Shown here piece after piece: positions 22,371 to 34,122 of a stretch of 64,000 bases of DNA (positions are counted from its first letter, which is position 1; the number at the start of each line of letters is the position of its first letter). The stretch covers positions 558,001-622,000 of the forward strand of contig JAACJM010000024.1 of assembly GCA_013368315.1 (NCBI GenBank), in the 5' to 3' direction. Position numbers and translations under genes: made by a program. Source of the DNA: Tetrapyrgos nigripes (taxonomy: Eukaryota; Basidiomycota; Agaricomycetes; Agaricales; Campanellaceae). A model generated the notes under the pieces. It was given only the letters and a program-made list of their open reading frames with translations, was not told where the DNA came from and did not search any database.

Positions 22371-24671
22371 GAAATCAACTTACCAGTTAGTGCCCAAGTA
22401 CCTTCCGGCATTCATGATTAATGAAGCAGCAAATATTCAGCGTAGGGTGACCAGTCAGTAGAGCTCACCAAATAGAGTGCTGAGTAGAAAGCTAGTAGAG
22501 CTTAGATATGAGTTGCTTGTAGAGCAGATAGAACTGGATATTGTTCTGTAGTATCTACGACTTTACAGAGAGCTTTTATACTAGATAAAGAGCATGTAAT
22601 TACTAATATCTACATTGTCCATGGACATACCTAGAGACTAAGAGGATATTGCCATTGGTCATATTGCTATCTACAGAGATATCACTACATAGTAGAAGAT
22701 AAGAGTAATGTCCGGAGAATGTCCTGGAGGACTAGCATACTTATAGCTACATAGAAGTTTCATAATAACTCCATATAGAATCATAGTTACTATACATGGA
22801 AGGTATATATTTCAACAATGATTTACATCGAGATCATCCTCATCAACCGACCGGTGAATGCTGCCCCGGAGTGTTTGAATGCTCGCTTCAAATAGGCGTA
22901 TGGATAATGAAGTGTGGAGTGTAGTATGCAAAGAGCCTGGGGCGCCACTTAGGATGGGCTGAGGACTTCATCCTCTGTTCAAATGCCGTGCTGAGCTCAG
23001 GTGTCTGACCCCAAGTTCTGAAGTTAATGAATCTTTTGCCATGAATGACAGAGTCTAGAGTTTGACATCTGAAGATTTGGCCCTGTCATGAATAGGTGCA
23101 GTGGTACCAAAGGAGTTTGATCAACACTCAGTGGATCCTTGGAAAGATGGCTAGAATTATGACATTTCGTATACATAGTGTGCAGGCATTGATTGTTGTA
23201 GGAGGAAATTGCATGCATTCAGGTTTGCTAGTACGTGGCTGAGAGAACAAGCCATACGTAAAAATGACTTGGACAAGAGCATGCTGAATAACAGAGTTGA
23301 AAAGGGTGAAAAGGTTTCATGGAAGGATTATCCCAGCGTTGAGATTCGGAATACCCAAGTACCTCTTAAAAGCCAAAGATTAGGATCCCCATTCATTGGT
23401 GAATCCATCTCTTTCGCCCCCATCCGGCAGCTCTGCCGGACATTGAGTTCTGATCTGAGCGCTGAGCCAGAAGCTTCTTCGACACTTCAAATTGGGAATC
23501 ACAAGGTGTGTGATCGTGAAACTAAGTTTTATGTTATGACTGCATGGAGAAAACCAGCACGCCATTGAGGGCATATCGAACAAAGAGACATGAGCAAGGT
23601 GTGACTGCCTTCAGAATTGCGATCTTCATGCGGAATGGTTGAGTCTGATCCTGATGTGGACGTAGAGATATGCTCGCCGGCAAGTCAATAATTCTAATTG
23701 AGAGCTTGAGGCATTACTAGGAGGCCAGCATATCAAACGTAGTACTCGTGGATACACCATGTACTATTACATTTGGTATGCCGTGTGTGGACACTGGAGC
23801 CTTTGAAGAGATGGAAAGGGATTCACGTGCCTGTTGTCCAAAGAAATCGTATGCTGGCTCCATCATACAAGCTGCCTATTGTTGTAGCTTTGCAAGCAGT
23901 GAAAGAATCGGAGTAGTATCGGGTACAAACTGAAAGCTCAAGAGTGTATTAGTACCAGTTACAGCATTTTCCGACTACTCGAATTTTCGATGTGGTTGTC
24001 TTCAAGATACTCCGAAGATTGTGAACCGTAGGGGTGTAAACTGTAAATAAACTGCAGTAAGCGTTGCGAAAGCGAAGGTTTGTAGGAGCAAATCTTAAAT
24101 TACCCGCTATCTTTTTCTCTCTCAGCCCCCTCAATTTTGGGCTCCCATACACATCCACCACCATCACATCATTCTCGTCTTGCATCTCTAGAATGCACTC
24201 GTCTCGCTATCTCTCCTGATACCCAATTCTTCCCTTTTCACCTCCATTCCTCAAACTGCTTTTTCATGCGTCACTGTCTACGTCGTGGTCAGTAAGACTT
24301 GGCAAACTCCTTTCCATTCCGAGGTTCTCTATCCCAGTTGTTGGCTGTGGCCACTCAGATTTCCTGGGAGGAAGATGTGGAAAGTTTCGTTGCAGTCGCA
24401 GCTGGAGAAGAGTGCCTCCATCAGGAACAACCCCATCCGAGAATTATCTCTGATTTCCTGGTTTTATTGAAAATCCGCGCCAAGATTTCCTAATGTAAAC
24501 CAATGCAGCAATTCCTCCGAATGTGTTCAACTATTTTAGTCCCATTTCAATTACCGGACATTAGTGCCTTTTGTCAGCGATTAGCAGAGAATATCTCCAC
24601 TTTAGTAGCTTATTTCTCAGCTTATTTCTCAGATTGTTACAGTAGAAAGCATCACAAAACTCGCATTATCA
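22371..24671. other. Intergenic, AT-rich, no gene recognised
   Basis: 22450-22850 is rich in short TAGAG/CTAGTAG repeats. A 119-codon plus-strand ORF at 23209-23568 has no recognisable domain. Part of the region (24112-24345) is shared with 49471-49670 and is listed separately. Confidence 0.4.
24112..24345 (+). repeat. Dispersed repeat, copy A (partner at 49471-49670)
   Basis: The stretch from CTCTCTCAGCCCCCTCAATT through TTGGCAAACTCCTTTCCATT aligns by eye with 49471-49670 (CTCTCAGCCTCCTCAAATTT through TTGGCAAAATCCTTCCTGTT), with frequent substitutions and small gaps. Same orientation. Family unknown; both copies sit in gene-poor sequence. Confidence 0.55.
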
Positions 24672-27030
24672 TTAGCTATAAAGTATACAACTGAAAGATG
24701 TGCATGTATAGACCAGAGTCTGATCAATTACTACTGAAATCCACAATCCGCAATGCCCCACCACTCTTCCTAACAGCTGTTTTGGTTCTGAAGCAGGGCG
24801 TGTGTTAGCTTCATACCTCGGAAAGAAGAAAAGAGTTAACTCACCCACAAAAATCCAGCAGTTCAGCCAACACATTATGCATCTCATGAGGGAAGTCTTC
24901 AATCATGTCCTGTAGTGCTGAGACGTGGCCATCGTAAATGGAGCAGAATACGTCGCTGGAGAAGGGTATGCTTTGATGTTGACCACTGGACCATTCATAT
25001 GTAGAGCACCGCATAAACCTAAAAAAGTTTGACAGTCAGATGAAAGAAACGCAAGAGAGCACTAGACTTGGAGTACAGACCGTAGTTGTTGCAAGAGCAA
25101 CGAAAGTGATTGGCATTTCATACCGTTTGTCTATGCCCTCCAGATCTTTGTAGTTGCATGCAAATGTAGAAGCTAAGAGTGAGCCCATGCTCTTTGGATT
25201 TTGAAAAAAGAACTTCTTGAGTGTCTTCTTGATCGCATCGTTCAGGTAAGGTTTGTTGTGTTGAGCGACAAAATTCTGGAACGGCATGAGACTCCTGAGT
25301 CAAATAGACAGAACAATCTACAGCTCACCTGGGTACCATCCAGCCCACTGGTCCACAATCCAGGGAATACATATCTGTCTTCTTCACTTTCAATGAGATT
25401 GGCCACTCTCATTGCACACTTCTTGTCAATGCCAAGCTTGTAGAATGCTATTTCAGTGTTTGCAACGTCCTTGCACTTCTTCTGGAATAGACCAATACAT
25501 TCCGTTACCTATAAAACTGTGAGGACAGATTGAGTTTAATGAGTTGATAAATATACCAGAGTAGAGAGAGAAGTAGTGAATGCCAAGTCCTGCATAAGCC
25601 GCTGAACGATGTCGTTCACTCTAGCATCTTTCTCCGTTAAACTCATGCCGCTTGCCAGTAGATGGGTTCTCGTCAATGTTACTTTGTCCCCAAGCTCTGG
25701 AAATGCATGGTCAGTGACGCATTGCACTTGTACTTTCGTGATAGTGCCATGAATGACTGCTGCAAGAAGCTCATGTTGAGCTCTGAGATGGATGTCATTG
25801 GCATGGCCAGATGGAGGGAGAATGAGGTTTTGGGTGTGTTGTCAGTCTTTTCAACGTTGGGTAGAGGTTTTACTTCAGGTGTCTGCAAGATTCATGAGCA
25901 GTAGAAGTATAGAATAAATTACTGACATACCTCCTCTGAAAATTTCTGATCATGTTTACTCGGTTTCAATGCCTGTACTCGTAAGCACACTATAGAGAAA
26001 TGGAGAAAGAACGAGACATGTACATACATTGTGTGAGGTTTTCTTGGACCTGATAGTAGAGACAGTGTTCTTCATAATGATGTCTTCAGTCTTGTCAGTC
26101 TTGTCAGCCCCAGTATCAAAGTCCTTGTATTCGCTGTTGGGAACAGTTGTGGGATTAGAGGACATGCTGGCTCTTGACGATGGTCTCAGTATATCCTCCT
26201 GGTTGTCCTGGTTGTGGTCGTTCTCTCCTCCAGGAACAAACACTACCTGAATACGGATGCGAAGACGAGTGAGTCATTAAAATGTTAATAGCAATGTCGA
26301 AAGGCAGAGACGCACCTCATCAAGAAGACTGACATCGAGATCCTCAGCTTCGTCTCCCTCAACCCCATCCTCATCACTTTCACTGTTCTCCTCGTCAGAG
26401 GCCATCTCATTAAACGTGTCATCTTCTGAGGTGTCATTTTCGTCTGCCTCAGGTTGCAGTATCTTCTTGTTTAGCTTCTAGGTAAGTCAAGACATACATT
26501 CAGTACAGCTCAGAGAATTGAGAAATGGTAAACTTGGCACTTGCCTTGACCTTTCTCACATTGGGAGCAACAGCAACAGCATTGTTAGCAATGACAACTG
26601 TGAGAGAAGAAGTCAGAACTCTATTGCACCTGGGCCAAAAGAAGACTCAACTGCTTTTGGACGAATTCTGTTCCTGTTCTCTTCCGCTTTCATCATCACT
26701 GCCATGGCCTGTCTCACCTCCACCACCTCTGCCACCCTGACCACAACCGCTGCCTCGGTTGCTTTTCAATTTACTGCTTTTTCCACTTGTACCTGGTTCA
26801 GCAGTAGCCAGAGACAAACAAGCTTGTCATTAGCTCGCATTTTCTCATCAAACGGTAAGGCTTACCTTGTACTTCAGGACTGTTAATCACTGTCTGCTTT
26901 GCTTGTTTAGTTCTGCTATTCTCAGCAGTGGTTGAGTTTGCCTGTTTCTTGTTGCAGGCGACTTCCTTTGGCAAGTTGAGAAGCTTTGGCTCGTTGAAGA
27001 GTACTGGGGCTGAGCATGAGTAACTGGTGA
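24672..27030 (-). CDS. DUF6532-domain protein
   Basis: Minus-strand, at least eight exons. A low-complexity N-terminal half includes a Gly-rich stretch near 26750, an acidic segment DENDTSEDDTFNEMASDEEN near 26400 and FVPGGENDHNQDNQEDILRP near 26230. The C-terminal domain has MPMTSISELNMSFLQQSFMA, then LIESEEDRYVFPGLW, then YLNDAIKKTLKKFFFQNP, then MPITFVALATTTV and YEWSSGQHQSIPFSSDVF. The last parts follow the pattern of DUF6532, a domain expanded in agaricomycete genomes with no established function. The 5' end is not fixed: the first coding piece (PVLFNEPKLLNLPKEV) lacks a clear ATG in frame, and a TGA may interrupt near 26650. It faces the Plavaka transposase with only about 150 bp between them. 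Could be a passenger gene of that element. Confidence 0.6.
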
Positions 27031-27163
27031 AAGAAAGGACAAGGTGAGGGTTGCCAGTGAAGCAAAATGTGACACAACGCTAAATTTTGAGCTATGCACA
27101 GGGACGAAATATATTTACATCCTTTGTTGCAATATATACATACAACCTCTACCTGTCCTCATT

Positions 27164-30100
27164 ATGTCGTCTGCAAATTATACATGCTCTGCTTGCAGGA
27201 ATGGTCCTTTTATGCGTTCTGGACTCTCTCGACATCAGCAACAAACCAGAAATCCCCTCTGTCAATGGCTCTTTCAACAGCAGATGGGCTTCCTACCAAT
27301 GGAAGCTGATGTGATTACAGCACAAACTCAACATGAAATTGACGATGACCTCGACATGGAGATGCATGATCAAAATGACATTGAATCTGGATTTCAGCAA
27401 GAGTACACTGCAGTGGAGGATGACTGGGAATCTGAAGGACTTCAGCCTAGTGGTGCTGTGGACAGCATTTTGGAGAAGGCAGACAAGGAAGATGCAGCAG
27501 AATTGCAAGAGATGGCTGAGGCGAGGGCAATGGAGGATGGCTGGGAACCTGAGAGACCACAGAATGGCGCTGGAGACGAGTCCTTGGAGAATGCAAATGA
27601 GGAAGACGCAGGGGCATTGCAAGAGATGGCTGAAGTGAGGGCAGAATGTGAATGTATTGAAGCATGGCTCAATGCAACTGGGGGGCTCTTCACCACTCGA
27701 TACTCTGACGTATATCCAACTCGACGTGCCAGAGCTGTAAAGCGTCAAGAGTCGTCACTGGATGCTCAGTATATGGAGCATCTCAGAGCCGGTGAAAATC
27801 TATATGTGCCTTTCACCTCGAAACTTGAATGGGACATTGCTTATTGGGCCAAAATGTGAGGACCAGGCTCCACTGCATTTTCGGAGCTTCTTTCTGTTGA
27901 TGGAGTAAGTTTTCCTTGCTGCGTACATCAAGGATTTGTTCTCATCTTTTACATCTATTGATCTCATCTTTCACGTCTAGGTTGTTGATGCTCTTGGCCT
28001 TTCATTCAAGACAACTCAAGAGCTTGACTCAGTCATTGACAAAAAGCTCCCACCACCACGGCCAGTTTTCATTCGGCAAGAGGTCGTCGTGCAAGGGCAG
28101 GCAGTGGAGTTTTATATGCGTGATGTCATTGGGTGCATCAAAGCTCTCTGGGGAGATCCTGATTTTGCCTCACAGCTCATTGTGGAGCCAGAGTGTCACT
28201 ATGCAGATGCTGACCGGACGATTCGAGCCTATCATGACATGCATACAGGTGCATGGTAGTGGAACACACAGGTATGTTTCAAAGTCTATGTCCGTGCCTT
28301 ATTGTTACTGATATGGTCATAGAAGGACTTGGACAACCATCTTCAGAAACCCGGATCCACAGTTATTCCCGTCATCATTTCCTCTGACCAGACTCAGTTA
28401 ATGACGTTCTGTAACAAAAACTGCTATCCCATCTACATGACCATAGGCAACATTCCCAAGGAGATTCAGCGTAAACCCAGTTGCCAAGGCCAGATACTCC
28501 TTGGCTATCTTCCCATTGTCAAACTTTCTAACTTAGCTGGTCCTCTGGCAGCGAGACGCCGTACAATCGCCAATATATTCCACACCTGTATAGGTCTTAT
28601 GCTGAAGCCACTCAAGGCTGCAGGTTTGAATGGTATTGACCTGACGAGTGGTGATGGTTTGGTGTGTCGGACCCACCCCATCTTTGCACTTCATGTTGGC
28701 GATTATCCCAAGCAATTGCTCATCAGTGCAACAAAGAAGGGGGAGTCTCCATTGTGTCCTGTGCCTATGGAAGATGTTGGAAAAGAAGCAGAGGTCTATG
28801 AGTTTCGGGACTTTGCAAAGGTCCTTGAGGCATTTGACAAGCTGGACCATGGGTCAAGCTCTACTGCCTTTTTTAGAGCTTGTGAAGATGCAGGAATTAA
28901 GCCGATACAACAGCCATACTGGTGAGGACTTCCATTTGTCAACATTTTCCATTCCATTGCTCCTGACATCCTACACCAGCTCTACCAGGGTGTTATCAAG
29001 CATATTATTGACTGGCTCAACACAATATGCTCTCCCGAAGAAATTGATGCTCGCTGTCAAAGGATCCCTCCCAATCATAATGTCCAGGTCTTCATGCAGG
29101 GCATCTCAGGTCTTTCACGTGTCACTGGCACCGAGCATGACCAGATTTGTCAGTTCCTTCTAGGTCTCGTCATTGATGTCCGCCTCCCTGAAAATCTATC
29201 ATCAGCACCTCTTCTCACTGCTACTAGTGCCATGCTCAATTATCTATACATTGCTCAATATCCCATCCACACTGGAGAAACCCTTTCCCACCTTGTTGAT
29301 GCATTGGACACCTTCCATGACAACAAGCACATCTTCAGTGATCTTGGAGTACATGTTGATTTCCGTATTCCAAAGCTACACAATATAGGCCATCACCGCG
29401 ACCTTATAGAGTTGTATGGAACGATGGACAATTGCAATACTGAGTACACCGAGCGTTTGCACATAGACTTGGCAAAGGAGGCATACCGTTCCACCAACCA
29501 CAAAGACGAGTATCCTCAAATGACAGTCTGGCTTGAACAGCGGGAGAAAATACAGCTTCACTGGAAATATCTTCTTTGGCGTACATACCCAGACACTTTC
29601 CCTCCTCCACGAGAACCTCCTCCCAAACTTTTTTATCCTCATACACTTGTCATGGCAAAACATCCCTCTCTCCATGGAGTACATGGCCAGACGTTCGGAT
29701 GGACTCTGTCTGACCGGATGGCAGTTCTGCCAGATCTAAAATTTTGTTTGGAGCTTGGTTGGAAATTTCTTAAACCCTGTATCAAATTTCATCAGATAGA
29801 CAAAGTATCATATTTTTGCTCATACTCAGTCCAGTCTGAGCTCTTGTAGCACCTGGGTGTAAATCCTTCAGAGTTTCCTGAGAAAGAATCTTTCCAAATT
29901 TGGTCTATGATGTCATTGCCACGTCCATCAGGCTTTGACGACAGCGAAGGCACGTCTTCGTTGTTTCCCTCGTTCACCTATTTGTTCTGACCGTAAAACT
30001 GGGTTGAGAAAGACAAAGAAAGGAATAAAGAGGAGAAGGCCTCGAGGCCTTGTTCACTTCACCATTGGCAGTTTACTGGCAGAGCAGGACAGCAAACACG

Positions 30101-32103
30101 TCTGCACAATTTGCTTCCGTCACCGGTCGCGAACACACACATGAGACTTTGGCTTTATTTGCTCCATGTTGGATCTCTCGCTCAGACTGTCAACACTGAT
30201 TCCTCAAGGCCCCAATCCGATCCCTCAATGCCTCAATCCCAGATTCCTCAATGCCATAGTTCATTTCTTTATGCCCTGCAGGATTTGTGTGAGCATTCAG
30301 CTACAGCCTTCAAATCTTCTTTCAAAGCTCTGCCAGATGTCCCTCAATTCTATGCCGCAAGCTGTTAAGTCCGGGCGGATCCTAGCGTTAGGAAACACGT
30401 CGGACCCAAGCGGAAGTCTTATTGGGGTTTTTGGAAAAGGATAAAGACGAATCCGGGCAGAACTGGTAGTCTCTGAGATTGAAGTGTAAGGAAGACACGG
30501 AATGGAATCTGTTAAGACGGTACTATGTTGTCTGAAGTCGGATGAAGTTAGGAGACCAGCTAATTCAATTTTAGACTTAAGCTATCTACTACAAAGTTGC
30601 TAGCTTAAGTACTACTTCGGAAACTATCGGAATGAAGAGGAGTAAGATAGGGATGGTTTGGAAGTAAAGGAAAAGCACATGGTGCTATTGGAAATGGATG
30701 GAGTACTGCGGAACAAAGGGGAAACAAAGTGGAAACCAAGTGGAACGGATTGGAGATGAAGTGGAGTAAGTTTGGAGATTAGATACGAGCTGTCCGGTAG
30801 TTATCCGAAATGAATCACAGGCTCCCGGATGGGATCCGTTGTGGAGATTAATAGTGGAGCTCGGATATGAAATCGGAAATGAATGATCGGTAAGTGTTCG
30901 GGATGAAAGGGAATGAAGTTCGAAATAAAAGAAAGAGAAGTTCGGAAAAGAATCAGATGCGATCGGAAAGATGTACGGAAGCATAGATATTACACAAGCA
31001 TAGCCTCTTGCATTTCAGTGGTTCTTTTGCTGTCTTCAAGACTTCTTCACTGAGCTATCAATTATTCCTTCAAATGCCCATCAACAATAGTGCCTCAACA
31101 TCCTCAACGTATCAATCCACAAGCTTGCAAACTGTCCAAGAGAGTTTCCTACAGTGCCCTCAATCTTACAACTTAGGTGTTCTTCCAGATTGGCCCACTC
31201 GTCTCTTGACTCTGACTTTGGATCTCTTTTGCAGTGTTACCCAATGTCCTTCAGTCAAACAGACTTTCATTATATCGTTGAGTGGTTTCTGCCTTCTGCG
31301 TCGTCCATCTGATAGTTTAGGATGCTCATACTATTTGTACTTGTTCATGTTGTATTTGTTACCGCTATAATATATGCTGTCCTCGTTGTATTCCATATTG
31401 GCTAGTATTAGGAAAGCGGAAGGGCTTGGGCAGTCAAGGAACAGATTGAAAAGAGTGTGGATATGGAGTTGTCATGAAATATCAGGTTGGTACTGGGGCT
31501 CAAATATTATAGACCTGGTGCCATTTGACCCTGCAATAGGAATTCTGGATTTCAAACAATGTTACAATTTTTTAAGCCTTGTCTTAACCCTCATGCATTC
31601 AACTAAGTTGGATAGTATTGCCCAGCTGTGTATCGTTTCCGACCATCATTCATGATTATGGAGCTACCTATTTTGATTATGCTCTCCGGTGGTTTTTGGC
31701 ACAATATCAACAACCAGATAAACGTTGGACACACACGTTGCTGGAGAAGGCAGTGACATATGTTCACTTGACATTTAGGAAAGTCTCCATCTATCATCGG
31801 GTCAAATTCTCTCAGGAAGACCGGTACACAATTCATGCAGGTCATTCTGAGCGAAGCATGTCTTTCGTTGACTCTATTCATGCCCAGCCCTCTTGGAAGG
31901 ATTCTCAGAACAGACCTGTTGCCAGTCACTTTGACACTGCACTGATTGAGGTGTCAGAAGTTGATAGATCCAAGGCAGGGATTTCAGGTATGCCTATGGC
32001 TTTTCTCACCAAACGGTGCTCTGACCCTCTTTCTTTACAATCACAGGAGAATGGAAGGTCTGAGAGAGCGGCTCGGCTTGAGAGGAAGGAAGTGAGGATA
32101 TAG
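27164..32103 (+). pseudogene. Plavaka-type (CMC-related) transposase, decayed and interrupted
   Basis: Exons 27164-27904, 27981-28271 and 28323 to about 29690, with the C-terminal part at about 31625-32000. The N-terminus has a zinc-finger-like YTCSACRNGPFMRSGLSRHQ. The core carries CHYADADRTIRAYHDM, VIISSDQTQL, YPIYMTIGNIPKEIQRKPSC, PDILHQLYQGVIKH and the late KLHNIGHHRDLIELYGTMDN. The C-terminal piece has YFDYALRWFLAQYQQP and HFDTALIEV. These follow the Plavaka transposase pattern of basidiomycetes. In-frame stops occur at 27857-27859 (TGA), 28257-28259 (TAG) and 28923-28925 (TGA), and about 1.9 kb of unrelated sequence, including a solo LTR, separates core and C-terminus. The element's own terminal repeats were not found. 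Confidence 0.85.
30363..30994. mobile_element. Solo gypsy LTR with 5-bp target duplication
   Basis: 632-bp sequence running TGTTAAGTCCGGGCGGATCC to GATATTACA, flanked on both sides by CAAGC (30358-30362 and 30995-30999). It shares its start and the internal stretch TTTTAGACTTAAGCTATCTA with the 3' LTR of the gypsy element at 54446-55087, but the two have diverged elsewhere. No internal region is attached, so it is a solo LTR left by recombination. It lies within the interval that breaks the Plavaka transposase. Confidence 0.88.
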
Positions 32104-32975
32104 CCATGGATAACCCGGGCAGGAGGAAGTGTGACTGTGCTGCAGCATGAGGGTTTTGGTGGGGTTTGGAATTGCGACATGAAAGGTGGGTAGGACTCCT
32201 GGGAGGGGGAAGAGTGGTAGAAGGAGCCTGATGAAGTAGCATGGATGTTGCTGTATTGGGCAGGACATATATACAAATACGGTCAGACTCGGTTAGCGTG
32301 CAGGATATCTTGAGGATATCCATTGTAAATAAGTAACAAGGGAGAAAACGTACAATACTCGTCTCGTCATGGAATAACACATCTCAAAGTCTCAAACCTT
32401 CTCATGATAAAGTACATCTTTCAGCCTTTCCTTCCCTTGATCCATTGGTCCATTATCCATCCCTACAGTATTTGTGCACCAAAGAAATCTCTCCGTCTAC
32501 TCCTCTTAAATTATGACGTGAAAGATAGCCAACACTGGTCCAGGTTGAGGGTACCACTGGGCAATGGGCTCATCTGATGACAGTCATACTCGCATCTCAG
32601 GCCTATGCGTCATCCTGGGACCATCCGCTTTGTTGGAGTATTCAGTCCAGCCGCCCGATGGCATGAAGATATAAGTAGCTGTGAAGGGTGTGGAGAAGAG
32701 CTCAAGGAGGAGGAAATGGGAGAGATGAGACGATGGGCACGCATCGGTATCATATGGTTTGAAGTAGCTAATCTTCTCCAGGTTTCATCAGAGTCAGGCA
32801 TAGTTTGAGTGTGGTTTCAGTGCAGTTTGGTTGGTCAACGTGTGGCAGGATGAGAGCCATGTCTTCTGTTGTTATTGTCAATCTCTTGTGGTGCTATTGT
32901 GTTGAAAATTGCGTCATCGTCGAGCAAGACCACTATCTTTTCCCACAGTGACATCCTCTTTCAACATGCACTAAC
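32104..32975. other. Spacer between transposase remnant and foldback element
   Basis: No gene recognised. A 67-codon ORF at 32605-32808 with CEGCGEELKEEE is the only suggestive reading and is too short to support. Confidence 0.4.
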
Positions 32976-33693
32976 CACAGCGGGGCGCGGAGCATATTTG
33001 CCAGCCATTTTTGTGCATTCTTAAATGACGGGTAGTTCACACAATTTTGGGTGAGATAAAATCCATCGTATTTACTGCTAAAAAAACCGGGTCACAAAAG
33101 CTCAAATTATGCGCTTAAGCTTTTCCGTGCTAAACTTTTTATTCATTTGTGACCAAAAAAGGGAAGTAAATAGTATTCTAGTTTTGATTTGTAAGAAGAT
33201 GCGCAAAAGGTATGATCAGTATTTGTGTGCCGGGTTCCGGCGAGTAAAATGAATTCACTGGGGTATTGAAAAACACGAACTTAAATTACCGATTTTTCTC
33301 AATAGCCGGGCATACTCCATATGGAATATCGGCCTCAAATCGGTGCCATATGGAGTAGGCCCGGTGCCGAGCAAAAATCCGTCATTTAAGTTTAGATTTT
33401 TCCCATCCGCAGTGCTTTTGCTTTTACTCGCCGGAATCCGGCACACAAATAGTGATCATACCTTTTGCGCATTTTCTCACAAATCAAATTTCGAATACTA
33501 TTTGCTTCCCTTTTTTGGTCATGAATGAATAAAAAGTTTAGCGTGGAAAAACTTGAGCGCATAGTTTGAGCTTTTGCGACCCCTTTTTTGGCAGCTAATA
33601 CGATCAATTTTATCTCACCCAAAATTGTGTGAACTATCCGTCATTTAAGAGTGCACAAAAATGGCTGGCAAATATGCTCCGCGCCCCGCTGTG
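32976..33693. mobile_element. 718-bp foldback MITE with CACAG termini
   Basis: Inverted arms of about 280 bp start CACAGCGGGGCGCGGAGCAT at 32976 and mirror back from 33693; they stay nearly identical through TCTCACCCAAAATTGTG and the region around ACTCGCCGG. The flanking trinucleotide AAC (32973-32975, 33694-33696) is a 3-bp target duplication. The centre holds CCATATGGAATATCGGCCTC, related to the centre of the element at 20642-20850. No ORF; mobilisation would need a transposase in trans. Confidence 0.88.
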
Positions 33694-34122
33694 AACCAAG
33701 CACTAACTCGACACACTCATTCTTCTACCCGTACGCAAAGTGACCGTTAGGAGGAAGCAACGATGGAAACTATATTGTACACTTATTTGAGTATAAAAGC
33801 AAAATCAATCTTTATGCTGAGTACTACATACTACTTAGAATACCTATAACGAGCAGCTCGACTCTGACACGTCTACTCAGGACAAAAGCTCAATACACCG
33901 GCTCCAGTGGGTCGTTTCCGCACAGCTTTTGTCACCGCTGCTGCCTCCCTGAGTCAAGGCACGACGTCTATCTTTACCCTCTTAGGTCCGTTTCTACTGG
34001 AACATGAAAGCTATGTTTGACATAGCCTTTGACACCGGGAATTGACCCAGGGCGACTATAAAGTTCTCATCTGAAAGTTGGAACTTGGACGGTTCTTCGT
34101 CGCTCCCGTGGCGGCTACAGCC

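Noticed and set aside
31008..31370. ORF of 120 codons after the solo LTR
   Set aside because: No domain, low-complexity composition, and it lies within the interval disrupting the transposase.
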